Shown here piece after piece: positions 17,200 through 24,395 of a DNA stretch of 34,268 nucleotides. The stretch spans positions 1 through 34,268 of the forward strand of contig CALVFJ010000017.1 of the NCBI GenBank assembly GCA_944326795.1, in the 5' to 3' direction. This stretch comes from an uncultured Erysipelotrichaceae bacterium. Lineage in GTDB: Bacteria; Bacillota_I; Bacilli_A; Erysipelotrichales; Erysipelotrichaceae. The position numbers and the translations under genes were made by a program. The first letter of the stretch is position 1. Every line of letters starts with the position of its first letter. The notes under the pieces are model-generated. The model was given only the letters and a program-made list of their open reading frames with translations. It was not told the DNA's origin and did no database searches.

Positions 17200-18170
17200 A
17201 TATCGATCATCCCTTTTACAAATAATATGATCAAAAAGACAGCGCCAAATATGCTGGTAATGATACTGATTGGCACTTCAAATGCAAATAAGTTTCTTGA
17301 TATGGTGTCACACATCAGCAAAAAAATTCCTCCGCCTAACAAATTTAAAATAAAACTATGACAAAAATCCACTTTAAAAGTTAAACGTATTATATGGGGA
17401 ACCAAAAGCCCTACCCAGCTTACGATCCCGCATATAGCTATGATGCTGCTCAACAGCATCGCATTCATGATAATGACCACAATCATGATGACTTGCGTAT
17501 CTACTCCAAAGCTATTTGCTTCTTGGCCAAAAGCTAATAGCTGGATCTGCCAACGTAATTTATATAAAATAAATATCAAAATTGTAGCCAAAGGTATGAT
17601 CATCATTAATTTTTGCCAAGTTATATCCGAAAATCCACCCATTAACCAAAACTCTATCGTTCCTAACTGTTGATAAGGATCTGCCGTAAGCTTGATGATC
17701 ATCAAAAAAGCACTGCAGATGGCTTGCATGATCATACCGCTGATGACAAGATTAAGGATACGACTTCCTTTGACCTTAGTTGCCAGCAACAAACAACAGC
17801 AGATCGCCATCAAACCAAAAACAAAAGCCATTATCCATCGCATATAAACAACGTTAAATGAAACGATCGCAATTGCTGCTCCTAAAGCGCAGCCACTAGT
17901 AGCGCCTAGTACATCGCCGCTAGCTAACGGATTCTTAAAAATGGTTTGAAAGATCTGACCGCTAATTGCTAGTATCCCGCCTGCTATGATTACAAATAAG
18001 ATCCTCGGTAAACGAATTTGCCACATGATCTTGCCTAAGGTCGTTGCTGTACCATGGACAAAAGCGCTAGCAGCCTCCAAAGCTCCAGCGCCATATCGTC
18101 CGTATAACAATGAAATGATCATTGTTATTAATAATGTTCCCCCTAGGCAAATCAGTTCTTTTTTCATCAT
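17196..18170 (-). CDS. ABC transporter permease, FecCD/BtuC type
   Basis: The 324-aa membrane protein has about ten helices. It has the FecCD landmarks LPRILFVIIAGGILAISG, GQIFQTIFKNPLASGDVLG, the central GFSDITWQKLM, and GIVSWVGLLVPHIIRL, the segment that contacts the ATPase. This family imports metal chelates and oxyanions (iron siderophores, cobalamin, heme, and molybdate/tungstate in MolB). The start ATGATG at 18170 overlaps the end of the binding-protein gene by 4 nt and has no clear ribosome-binding site, so coupling is likely. Confidence 0.9.
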   Translation of the reverse strand: MMKKELICLGGTLLITMIISLLYGRYGAGALEAASAFVHGTATTLGKIMWQIRLPRILFVIIAGGILAISGQIFQTIFKNPLASGDVLGATSGCALGAAIAIVSFNVVYMRWIMAFVFGLMAICCCLLLATKVKGSRILNLVISGMIMQAICSAFLMIIKLTADPYQQLGTIEFWLMGGFSDITWQKLMMIIPLATILIFILYKLRWQIQLLAFGQEANSFGVDTQVIMIVVIIMNAMLLSSIIAICGIVSWVGLLVPHIIRLTFKVDFCHSFILNLLGGGIFLLMCDTISRNLFAFEVPISIITSIFGAVFLIILFVKGMIDI

Positions 18171-19201
18171 TCAATTACTATCTGGGCATCAAAGCCATAA
18201 AATTGCTGATAAAAAGCATTAGCTTCAGTAGCCACATCCGTTAAAGACAAACGCTCTGGATATAAGGTTGCATACATCCATAATATTCCTAAGCAAGATG
18301 AAAGATTTGGCGTATCCCAGGTTTCATATTCACTAGGAAATACATATACATGACCATCCTTTACCGCGGTTATTTCACTTAATGATGGATCATTCAAGAT
18401 ATCTTCGACACTGATCCCATCTTGTTCGATAAAAATATATTCTGGATCAGCAGCGATGATCTCTTCGATATTTATCGTTTGCCAACTATTTACATTAGCT
18501 AATGAATCCTGAAAAACATATTCTCCTTGCGCCTGTTTTATCAATTCATTTTGAAACATAGCGCCACCAACAGCTTCTAATACATCCCCACCAGCAAAGT
18601 ACACACGTTTCTTCTGTTCAACTTCCTTGATGTATTTACCTATTAATTCGTCACGATAAGCAAAATATTGCTCCGCAATATCTTCTTTGCCCATGATCTT
18701 CGCAATAATATCAACTGCTTCGTCAAATGATTGTGAAGTTTCTGGATTAAGCAAAATAACTTTCATATCCATCTCTTCTAATTGAGCAACATAGTCTTGT
18801 AAACTAACCGGTAAGAAAACAACATCCGGATCGGCTGCAACACATTCTTCCAAATTAAAATTTTTCTTATTGCCAAGCGAAGGTAATTCAATGATTTGCG
18901 GTGCCGCAGCGCTATAGATCTTGCGGCTATCCGCTTTCATCTCAACCCCGACCAAATTATCTGCACAACCTAGACCAATCAAGGTTGTAGTTACGATATA
19001 ATATCCGCTAGCTGCTGTTTGTGCAACATCATCAAACTCCACGACTCTCCCTGTTTGATCAGTTATACTAAAACTTGTCTTTTCTTCAGCAAAACTAGTT
19101 GGTGACGAAGTTACTGCATCTTCGTGTTTGGCAGGATTGCTACAAGCACATAAGCTCATGCATAGCATTAGCATCATTATTTTTTTAAGTGTTTTTTTCA
19201 T
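18167..19201 (-). CDS. ABC transporter substrate-binding lipoprotein, class III (Fe/cobalamin/molybdate type)
   Basis: The start at 19201 follows a GAGG site; a 4-codon longer frame (19213) has no good site. The protein has a lipobox LCAC with the lipidated Cys20, then a periplasmic-binding-protein-2-type fold of about 325 residues: SITDQTGRVVEFDDVA, LIGLGCADNLVGVE, AADPDVVFLPVS and a late IAADPEYIFIEQDG. It would capture the ligand outside the membrane and deliver it to the FecCD-type permease. The gene overlaps the end of the NTPase gene. The ligand is not determined; the operon suggests molybdate or tungstate. Confidence 0.88.
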   Translation of the reverse strand: MKKTLKKIMMLMLCMSLCACSNPAKHEDAVTSSPTSFAEEKTSFSITDQTGRVVEFDDVAQTAASGYYIVTTTLIGLGCADNLVGVEMKADSRKIYSAAAPQIIELPSLGNKKNFNLEECVAADPDVVFLPVSLQDYVAQLEEMDMKVILLNPETSQSFDEAVDIIAKIMGKEDIAEQYFAYRDELIGKYIKEVEQKKRVYFAGGDVLEAVGGAMFQNELIKQAQGEYVFQDSLANVNSWQTINIEEIIAADPEYIFIEQDGISVEDILNDPSLSEITAVKDGHVYVFPSEYETWDTPNLSSCLGILWMYATLYPERLSLTDVATEANAFYQQFYGFDAQIVIE

Positions 19202-19706
19202 AAATTGCCTCATCTTTCATTTTTATTAATAATATTCTTTTAGCTTGTTCAAATGACAGTTCATCAATATCTATCAACAGGATATCTTTTTTTTCTTTGA
19301 TCTTCTGAATATATTCTATCGTGCATTTTCTTAAAACGCCAATAATATTTGGATTAAGATCGATAGTTTGCTCTAAAAGCTGCAAATAGTCTTTCTCATC
19401 ATGTTCTAGATAACCAATTTCATCCATGATGATATAATCTTTGCCTTGACTAGCTAACAAACAACGAACTCCAAGATCATTAAACACTCCTGGTATCGTT
19501 TCATTAATTGTTGATAATTGTCGTGAAAAACGCTGATCATTGTCAGCGATGGCTATCATTGAATGAAAGTAAAAACCTATACGTTTTCCTTTTTCACATA
19601 ACGGCAAGGTCTTGAATCCTGTTGTTTTTAAATTAAATTCTTTGATCAAAAAATTAACCAATGTTGATTTGCCGCTACCTTTTGCTCCAGTAATAAAGAT
19701 CTTCAT
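19185..19706 (-). CDS. THEP1-like P-loop NTPase
   Basis: The 173-aa protein has Walker A GAKGSGKST (7-15) and a Walker B-like DYIIMDEIGYLE, the pattern of the NTPase_1 (THEP1) family, together with TTGFKTLPLCEKGKRIGF near the N-terminus as in family members. THEP1 proteins hydrolyse nucleoside triphosphates in vitro, with unclear roles. Here it starts in the stop codon of the purine permease (ATGA overlap) and overlaps the binding-protein gene, so it is a true operon member. It may act in cofactor insertion or nucleotide handling. MobB is another P-loop protein of Mo-cofactor pathways, but the motifs fit THEP1 better. Confidence 0.75.
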   Translation of the reverse strand: MKIFITGAKGSGKSTLVNFLIKEFNLKTTGFKTLPLCEKGKRIGFYFHSMIAIADNDQRFSRQLSTINETIPGVFNDLGVRCLLASQGKDYIIMDEIGYLEHDEKDYLQLLEQTIDLNPNIIGVLRKCTIEYIQKIKEKKDILLIDIDELSFEQAKRILLIKMKDEAIYEKNT

Positions 19707-21007
19707 TGTTGTTTATTAGGCAAGATCAAATTCATGATGGTCGCGATCACAAAGGTCATGATAATACCATTTTGTGCAAAGATATTACCAACCCAAGCAG
19801 GTAGCTGTGCTAAGACGCTTGGGACATTACCGATGCCAACTCCTAAGCCAATAGCCAAAGCAACGATCAAACCATCACGTTCGGTCAAAGGCTTACGTGT
19901 CAAAGATTGTATACCACTAACTAAGATCATAGAAAACATGATCACGGCTGCTCCACCTAACACTGATTGTGGCATAATGGAAAATAAAGCACTAAGCTTA
20001 GGACAAAAACCACACATGATCAAAAATATAGCTCCTGTACAAATAACAAAGCGATTTACAACTTTAGTAACCGCTACTAAACCTACATTCTGCGAAAAAC
20101 TAGTATTTGGCAAAACACCAAAAATACATCCTAAAACACTACCTAAGCCATCAGCCATGACCCCACCTTGTAATTCGGCATCTGTTGCTTCACGATCTAA
20201 GCCGCCGTTGGCTACACCGCTGACATCGCCGATGGTTTCAACTGTCGTAGCTATGAACATGATCCCCATAGCAATGATGGCCTGTATATTAAATTCAAAG
20301 GCTACAGGCATGAAAACAGGCAACGCAAACCATGATGCTTCCTTAAGTTGCGTAAAATCAACCATATTTAACGCTATAGCTAAGATATATCCTGCAACGA
20401 TACCGATCAAGATCGAAGCATTATTAATAAATCCTTTAAATTGTTTAGCAATTAATATAACTATGATCACAAATGTTCCGATCATCAAATGATTTATCGA
20501 ACCAAAATCAGCTGCACCTGAACCACCACCAAAATAATTAATGCCTACAGGCAGCAATGATAAACCAATCGATATGATCACCAAGCTCGTAACGACTGGC
20601 GGAAATAATCTTCGTAAAGGTTTGATAAAATAACCTAACACCATTTCAAAGATACCACCTATCAAGCTAGCACCCATCAAGGCACCATAACCAAATAATG
20701 AACCAATTGCTTTAGCCGTACCAATAAAGCCAGAACTTGTCCCCATGACGATTGGCAACCCACTGCCTATTTTCCAAAAAGGATATAATTGGATCAAAGT
20801 CGCAATTCCCGCAACAAACATCGCATTTTGGATCAAGATGGTCTTTAATGCTCCATCCATTCCAATCATTCCACAAACGATCAACAATGGTGAAATATTA
20901 CCTAGAAACATTGCCAAGATATGCTGAATTCCTAAAGGAAGAGCCTTTTTTAATGGAACAAAACCATCTAATTCATAAATTGAACCTTTTTTATTTTCTT
21001 CTTTCAT
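19703..21007 (-). CDS. NCS2-family purine (xanthine/uric acid) permease
   Basis: The product is about 434 aa with the NCS2 fold of 12-14 helices. FVPLKKALPLGIQHILAMF at the N-terminus, MGTSSGFIGTAKAIGSLFGY, then FIATTVETIGDVSGVANGG (the substrate-site Glu in the ETIGD motif) and LPNTSFSQNVGLVAVTKVV are the family motifs. It imports xanthine, uric acid or another purine with a cation. ATGs at 21010 and 21007 both follow GGGGGA; 21007 gives the better spacing (6 nt). The longer start at 21025 lies in the riboswitch terminator tail. The guanine-class riboswitch upstream supports a purine substrate. Confidence 0.9.
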   Translation of the reverse strand: MKEENKKGSIYELDGFVPLKKALPLGIQHILAMFLGNISPLLIVCGMIGMDGALKTILIQNAMFVAGIATLIQLYPFWKIGSGLPIVMGTSSGFIGTAKAIGSLFGYGALMGASLIGGIFEMVLGYFIKPLRRLFPPVVTSLVIISIGLSLLPVGINYFGGGSGAADFGSINHLMIGTFVIIVILIAKQFKGFINNASILIGIVAGYILAIALNMVDFTQLKEASWFALPVFMPVAFEFNIQAIIAMGIMFIATTVETIGDVSGVANGGLDREATDAELQGGVMADGLGSVLGCIFGVLPNTSFSQNVGLVAVTKVVNRFVICTGAIFLIMCGFCPKLSALFSIMPQSVLGGAAVIMFSMILVSGIQSLTRKPLTERDGLIVALAIGLGVGIGNVPSVLAQLPAWVGNIFAQNGIIMTFVIATIMNLILPNKQQ

Positions 21008-21023
21008 CATTATCCCCCATAAC

Positions 21024-21145
21024 AAAAAATTCTCGTTTCATACGAGAATCAACATTTTTGCAATATAAAAAATTGTTGATTCATAGTCTCAAATTTACGG
21101 TTTGAGCTAGAAACATCTGTACCATATTAACAGATTTATATGAAA
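21024..21145 (-). promoter_or_regulatory. Guanine-class purine riboswitch with antiterminator and terminator
   Basis: On the minus strand the aptamer (21079-21145) shows TTTCATATAAATCTG, TAATATGG, CAGATGTTTCTAGC, ACCGTAAAT and GACTATGAA, the conserved purine-aptamer core. The base before TATG is C (the position 74 equivalent), giving guanine/hypoxanthine rather than adenine specificity. Downstream, GAATCAACA (21074-21082) and TGTTGATTC (21046-21054) can form a 9-bp antiterminator that uses the P1 3' strand. It competes with the terminator stem ATTCTCG (21043-21049) / CGAGAAT (21029-21035) and its T-run. Ligand binding should turn the operon off. Confidence 0.95.
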
Positions 21146-21154
21146 CACCATACA

Positions 21155-21182
21155 ATAGTACCACATATCAAGGATTAGGCAA
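21155..21182 (-). promoter_or_regulatory. Probable promoter of the purine-oxidation operon
   Basis: An extended -10 box TGGTACTAT (TACTAT at 21155-21160) lies 16 bp from a weak -35 TTGCCT (21177-21182). The start of transcription would be about 21148, just before riboswitch stem P1, which fits well. Confidence 0.6.
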
Positions 21183-21192
21183 ATATCTAATT

Positions 21193-21218
21193 AAAAAAAA
21201 CACACCTTACGGCGTGTT
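21193..21218 (-). terminator. Terminator of the RsgI-like gene
   Basis: On the minus strand AACACGCC pairs with GGTGTGTT around a GTAA loop (8 bp with one G-T pair), followed by a run of eight Ts, immediately after the stop codon. Confidence 0.88.
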
Positions 21219-21219
21219 A

Positions 21220-21918
21220 TTAACCACGATGATGTCCATGACCATGCTGCATTCCCGATGGCTCTTCTCCATATTGCACCAACAGATCATTTATTTCTTT
21301 CATTGTCATAGCTGCAACTTCTTCAGTTGTTAGATCTTCATCATATTGCTTAAGCAATAAATACTTCGTATATTTACCGCATGACAATTCATTATGATGA
21401 GCTTCATCAGCGCAATCATATGTGCTTTGCCCATAATGAACATTTTCATGATTCATGCAAGTTTTGACATTGGTTACGATCTCATTCAATTTATTTTCAT
21501 TATTACATGAAACCGTAACCTCTAATACTGCATCCTGCAGATAACTATTCAAAACATCAGTATCTGTCAACGCATTAACTGCATCAATATAATTCATATT
21601 TTTCACATTGATATTGTCGATTATCTGCTGACCATCCTCATTAAAAGCATATACTTCGATGACGCGATCCAAACGATTTATTTCAATTTCGATCGAAGGA
21701 TTCACATCAATGCTGATTGCTGATACCGGAATAAAATACATCCAATATCCTAATGCAAAGGTAAAGATCAAGCTAGCTGCTAAGACCAACTGGCGATATC
21801 CGTGAAAATAGCGATGATCTTTTCTTTTTGCTGACCCATTGATGACACTATTAAAAGTTTGATGTTTTAGTGCTGGATCAGCATGTATTTCATTAAAAGC
21901 CCTTTTGATTTTTGTCAT
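21220..21918 (-). CDS. Membrane anti-sigma factor, RsgI-like
   Basis: The 232-aa protein has a cytosolic N-terminal region of about 40 residues (MTKIKRAFNEIHADPALK). One transmembrane helix at about 43-65 follows, then an extracellular RsgI-type domain beginning SAISIDVNPSIEIEINRLDR and VIEVYAFNEDGQQI. RsgI-like proteins hold an ECF or SigI-type sigma factor at the membrane until an outside signal is sensed. The C-terminal part is a unique domain with several Cys and a His-rich tail (GMQHGHGHHRG), perhaps a metal or signal sensor. No sigma factor gene is beside it. It lies 22 nt downstream of the small secreted protein gene with an AAAGGTGG site, so the two likely form an operon. Confidence 0.8.
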   Translation of the reverse strand: MTKIKRAFNEIHADPALKHQTFNSVINGSAKRKDHRYFHGYRQLVLAASLIFTFALGYWMYFIPVSAISIDVNPSIEIEINRLDRVIEVYAFNEDGQQIIDNINVKNMNYIDAVNALTDTDVLNSYLQDAVLEVTVSCNNENKLNEIVTNVKTCMNHENVHYGQSTYDCADEAHHNELSCGKYTKYLLLKQYDEDLTTEEVAAMTMKEINDLLVQYGEEPSGMQHGHGHHRG

Positions 21919-21940
21919 CGCCTATCCACCTTTCTTGATA

Positions 21941-22273
21941 TCAATGGCACCGACGCATCTTATATCCGTTACCGTTACCATTTCCTTGATGATGACCATA
22001 ATGTTGGTTGCTGCCATAATTATCGCAGATACCATCATTATTTGCATCAACATAATTTGCATGCTGACAATTATGATGGTCACAATTACCGGCATTATCA
22101 CATATGCCATCATTATCATCATCAACATAATTTGTTCCTTGATAATTATTCCAATTATCACAGATTCCATCACCATCATTATCAATATATTGATTGCCGT
22201 ATGCAAATACGGAAATCGTTCCTGCACCGATGATGATCACTCCTGCAACTGCTAAAGCTAATAACTTTTTCAT
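21941..22273 (-). CDS. Small secreted Asp/Gly-repeat protein, probable calcium-binding
   Basis: The 110-aa protein has a clear signal peptide (cleavage likely after VFA24). Three spaced repeats follow: YIDNDGDGICDN (29-40), YVDDDNDGICDN (49-60) and YVDANNDGICDN (74-85). The D-x-D-x-D-G core resembles EF-hand or thrombospondin type 3 calcium loops, and each repeat has a Cys. His-rich linkers (CDHHNCQH, NQHYGHHQG) and Gly/Asn-rich C-terminal residues could bind transition metals. An AGGAGG site precedes the start. It is followed by the RsgI-like gene, so it may be the ligand or regulated product of that system. I do not know a named family. Confidence 0.78.
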   Translation of the reverse strand: MKKLLALAVAGVIIIGAGTISVFAYGNQYIDNDGDGICDNWNNYQGTNYVDDDNDGICDNAGNCDHHNCQHANYVDANNDGICDNYGSNQHYGHHQGNGNGNGYKMRRCH

Positions 22274-22336
22274 ATTATTTCCTCCTAGTCATATCTGACT
22301 TCACCATTAATACGAAACAGTTTCTATTTTTTATTC

Positions 22337-22352
22337 AAAAAATTAATTTTTT
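22337..22352 (-). terminator. Possible weak terminator after the D-2-hydroxyacid dehydrogenase gene
   Basis: A 16-base A/T palindrome (AAAAAATTAATTTTTT) overlaps the stop codon. It is all A/T and may be only weakly active. No other terminator is seen between this gene and the small secreted protein gene. Confidence 0.3.
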
Positions 22353-23319
22353 AATATCCTGCTGTAAAATCAATCAAGTGATCTAACTTTTCCCCATTCA
22401 TGAATTTAATCAGCTGCTTTCTAAACAACATGATCCTTCTTTTTTCCGTATTCAGCGAATCTCCCGAGCTATGGGGAGTTATGATCACATTTTTCATATC
22501 CCATAATGGACTATTTGTTTCCAATGGTTCGGGATCGCAAACATCTAATCCCGCACCAGCAATTTTACTATCTTTCAAGGCTTTGATCAAAGCTTGAGTA
22601 TCAATTGTTTTGCCTCTACCAACATTAATGATGATTGCCTGTTCTTTCATCAAGGCAAATTCTTCTTCCCCTAAAAAATGATAGGTTGCTACCGTCAATG
22701 GTAAGCTATTGATGATATAATCAGCCTGTCGCAATGCATCATGCAATTTCTGCACAGGATAAATCTTATCATAACCTTCGGCATGTTTATTGATATCACG
22801 TCTAACGCCAATGATCTTACAATCAAAGCCTTTCAAACGTTTTACGATTTCAGCAGCAATGCTACCAGTTCCTAACAAAAGAACCGTTGATCCGCTTAAT
22901 TCCAAACTAGCGTGAACACGTTCCCATTTATGTTCAACCTCATTACGGATAAAATGCGGAAATAATCTATTTAAAGCTAAGATCATTCCGATGGCATGCT
23001 CTGCCATGGCAATGCTAAAAACATCAGCGCTTCTAGTTACGACGATTTGCGGATTACCATAAATTTGCATATCCTCATAGTCATTTACACCTGCTGATTG
23101 TAAGTGCAGCCATTTAAGGTGCTCCGCTTTTTTCAATAATGCAGGCTTAGGATGTCCTGTGATCACATCGGCCCATAAGATATCATCTTGTGTTTCCATG
23201 CCCTTTTTTATAAACTTAAATTTACAAGTAGGAAAATCATTGATAATTTTTTGCATCTCATAGCTTTCAGATTGAAAGATCCCAGTTATATTTGAAGTTA
23301 ATATCAATACGTTGATCAT
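22351..23319 (-). CDS. D-2-hydroxyacid dehydrogenase, NAD(P)-dependent
   Basis: The 322-aa protein has the D-isomer 2-hydroxyacid dehydrogenase layout. The nucleotide-binding LLGTGSIAAEIVKRL lies near the middle, the NVGRGKTID loop carries the substrate Arg, DVCDPEPLETNSPLW has the Glu of the Asp/Glu-His pair, and the His is in ITPHSSG. Family members include phosphoglycerate, lactate and hydroxyisocaproate dehydrogenases and glyoxylate reductases; the substrate is not resolvable here. An AAGGTG site precedes the ATG. Neighbours do not suggest a pathway. Confidence 0.87.
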   Translation of the reverse strand: MINVLILTSNITGIFQSESYEMQKIINDFPTCKFKFIKKGMETQDDILWADVITGHPKPALLKKAEHLKWLHLQSAGVNDYEDMQIYGNPQIVVTRSADVFSIAMAEHAIGMILALNRLFPHFIRNEVEHKWERVHASLELSGSTVLLLGTGSIAAEIVKRLKGFDCKIIGVRRDINKHAEGYDKIYPVQKLHDALRQADYIINSLPLTVATYHFLGEEEFALMKEQAIIINVGRGKTIDTQALIKALKDSKIAGAGLDVCDPEPLETNSPLWDMKNVIITPHSSGDSLNTEKRRIMLFRKQLIKFMNGEKLDHLIDFTAGY

Positions 23320-23359
23320 AAATACACCTTCTCTAATCTTTTTTAAATTTTAACACAAA

Positions 23360-23395
23360 AAGATCAAGGCTCCATAACTAAATTGCCTTGATCTT
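23360..23395 (-). terminator. Terminator of the AraC/GyrI regulator gene
   Basis: A perfect 11-bp stem AAGATCAAGGC (23360-23370) / GCCTTGATCTT (23385-23395), followed by a five-base T-run on the minus strand, lies directly after the gene. Confidence 0.88.
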
Positions 23396-23399
23396 ATCA

Positions 23400-24254
23400 C
23401 TATTTTTCTTTCTTTTTGATCGGTATCCAAGCTTCGTATGTTGTATAACTAGGATCTACATTAAAATACCATTCAATATCAGGCCCCAGATCATAGGCAT
23501 ATCCCGAATTCGGAAGCCATTGGGAATATATACGTTTTTCTAGATCCTGGATCGATCTTCCTGGTCCTTCATTGGCAAAAATAGCCCAAGTTCGCGCTGG
23601 AACGGTATACTCTTCTAAAGAAGCATCGATCTTATCATTCGATACAACTGCTATGTAATAGCGCCAATCTTCATCATCATTACATACGCATATTCCTAAT
23701 ACCCCTTGCTTTTGTTTATCCATCAGCTTGGTTAATTTTGATAAAACCCCATCATCCATGGCTTGCTGCCACATCTTCGGTACTTCGACAAAATTCTTTT
23801 CGATATCTTTTGACAATGGAAATGATCTGCCAACGATCCTAAAACTTTGTTTCTTTTCAATGCGATAATTCATTTCTTCTACTCCTTTCACGATAAGTTT
23901 TAATCTTAGCGGTGGATAAGATTTAATGATTACACCTTGATTTTTGATCATCGATGGCGCAATCCCATGCACGCTTTTAAAAGCACGATTAAATGCTGTT
24001 GGTGAAGCATAACCATATTTTAAAGCAATATCGATGACCTTATTATCTTTGATCAAAAGATCCTGAGCAGCTAATGACATCTTACGCCGTCGTATATATT
24101 CACTAAATGAAATACCTACTAAATAGTTAAACATCCTTTGAAAGTGATAGCTAGAACAATAAGTTATCCTTGCTAATTGGATCATATCGATATCATCTAA
24201 TAAATGATCTTCAATATATTAAAGAGCATCATTTAAACGATCTATCCACTCCAT
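23400..24254 (-). pseudogene. AraC-family regulator with GyrI-like ligand domain, in-frame TAA at codon 12
   Basis: A strong AAAGGAGG site (24261-24268) precedes an ATG at 24254. The frame reads MEWIDRLNDAL, then TAA (24219-24221), then YIEDHLLDDIDMIQLARITY and onward without another stop to 23400. The first residues of the AraC HTH region (DALxYIEDHL) are normal, so the stop replaces one residue: a Lys codon AAA would need a single change. Downstream the protein has the double HTH (SSYHFQRMFNYLVGISFSEY; GYASPTAFNRAFKSVHG) and a GyrI-like C-terminal domain (FRIVGRSFPLS; PARTWAIFANEGPG). Only Met codons inside the HTH, such as 24185, could restart it, and no ribosome-binding site is visible there. 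It is probably inactivated, or is a sequencing error. Confidence 0.82.
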
Positions 24255-24350
24255 CTTTATCCTCCTTTCTTATCCATATTATAGATTGCCTCTATGTTTG
24301 CTTCCTCTTAATTTGTGACCAAGAAAAGTAAGCTTATCATCATGATGCTA

Positions 24351-24378
24351 AAAAGATGATCAATTTCGATCATCTTTT
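24351..24378 (-). terminator. Terminator of the ArsR-type regulator/MFS operon
   Basis: An 11-bp stem AAAAGATGATC (24351-24361) / GATCATCTTTT (24368-24378) is followed by Ts on the minus strand, 17 bp after the stop codon. Confidence 0.8.
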
Positions 24379-24395
24379 ATTTTGTTTTGGTTCCA

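Noticed and set aside
19734..20492. Long plus-strand open frame of 252 codons
   Set aside because: It lies opposite the NCS2 permease, which has full family motifs and a riboswitch. The antisense frame is a coding shadow with a repetitive Thr/Lys/Pro composition.
22000..22200. Three similar DNA segments spaced about 75 and 60 bp, considered as a CRISPR or other repeat array
   Set aside because: They are the coding repeats of the Asp/Gly protein, vary at wobble positions and are not exact. No cas gene or regular spacers are present.
21883..22255. Plus-strand open frames with His/Tyr- and Ile-rich products opposite the small secreted protein
   Set aside because: They are the antisense of the Asp/Gly codon repeats (GAT, GGT, AAT), which creates long stop-free frames. 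There is no ribosome-binding site or family match.
22304..22315. Palindrome GAAACAGTTTC upstream of the small secreted protein, like an ECF -35 GAAAC box
   Set aside because: No matching -10 at the usual 16-bp spacing could be found, so it was not called as an ECF promoter.
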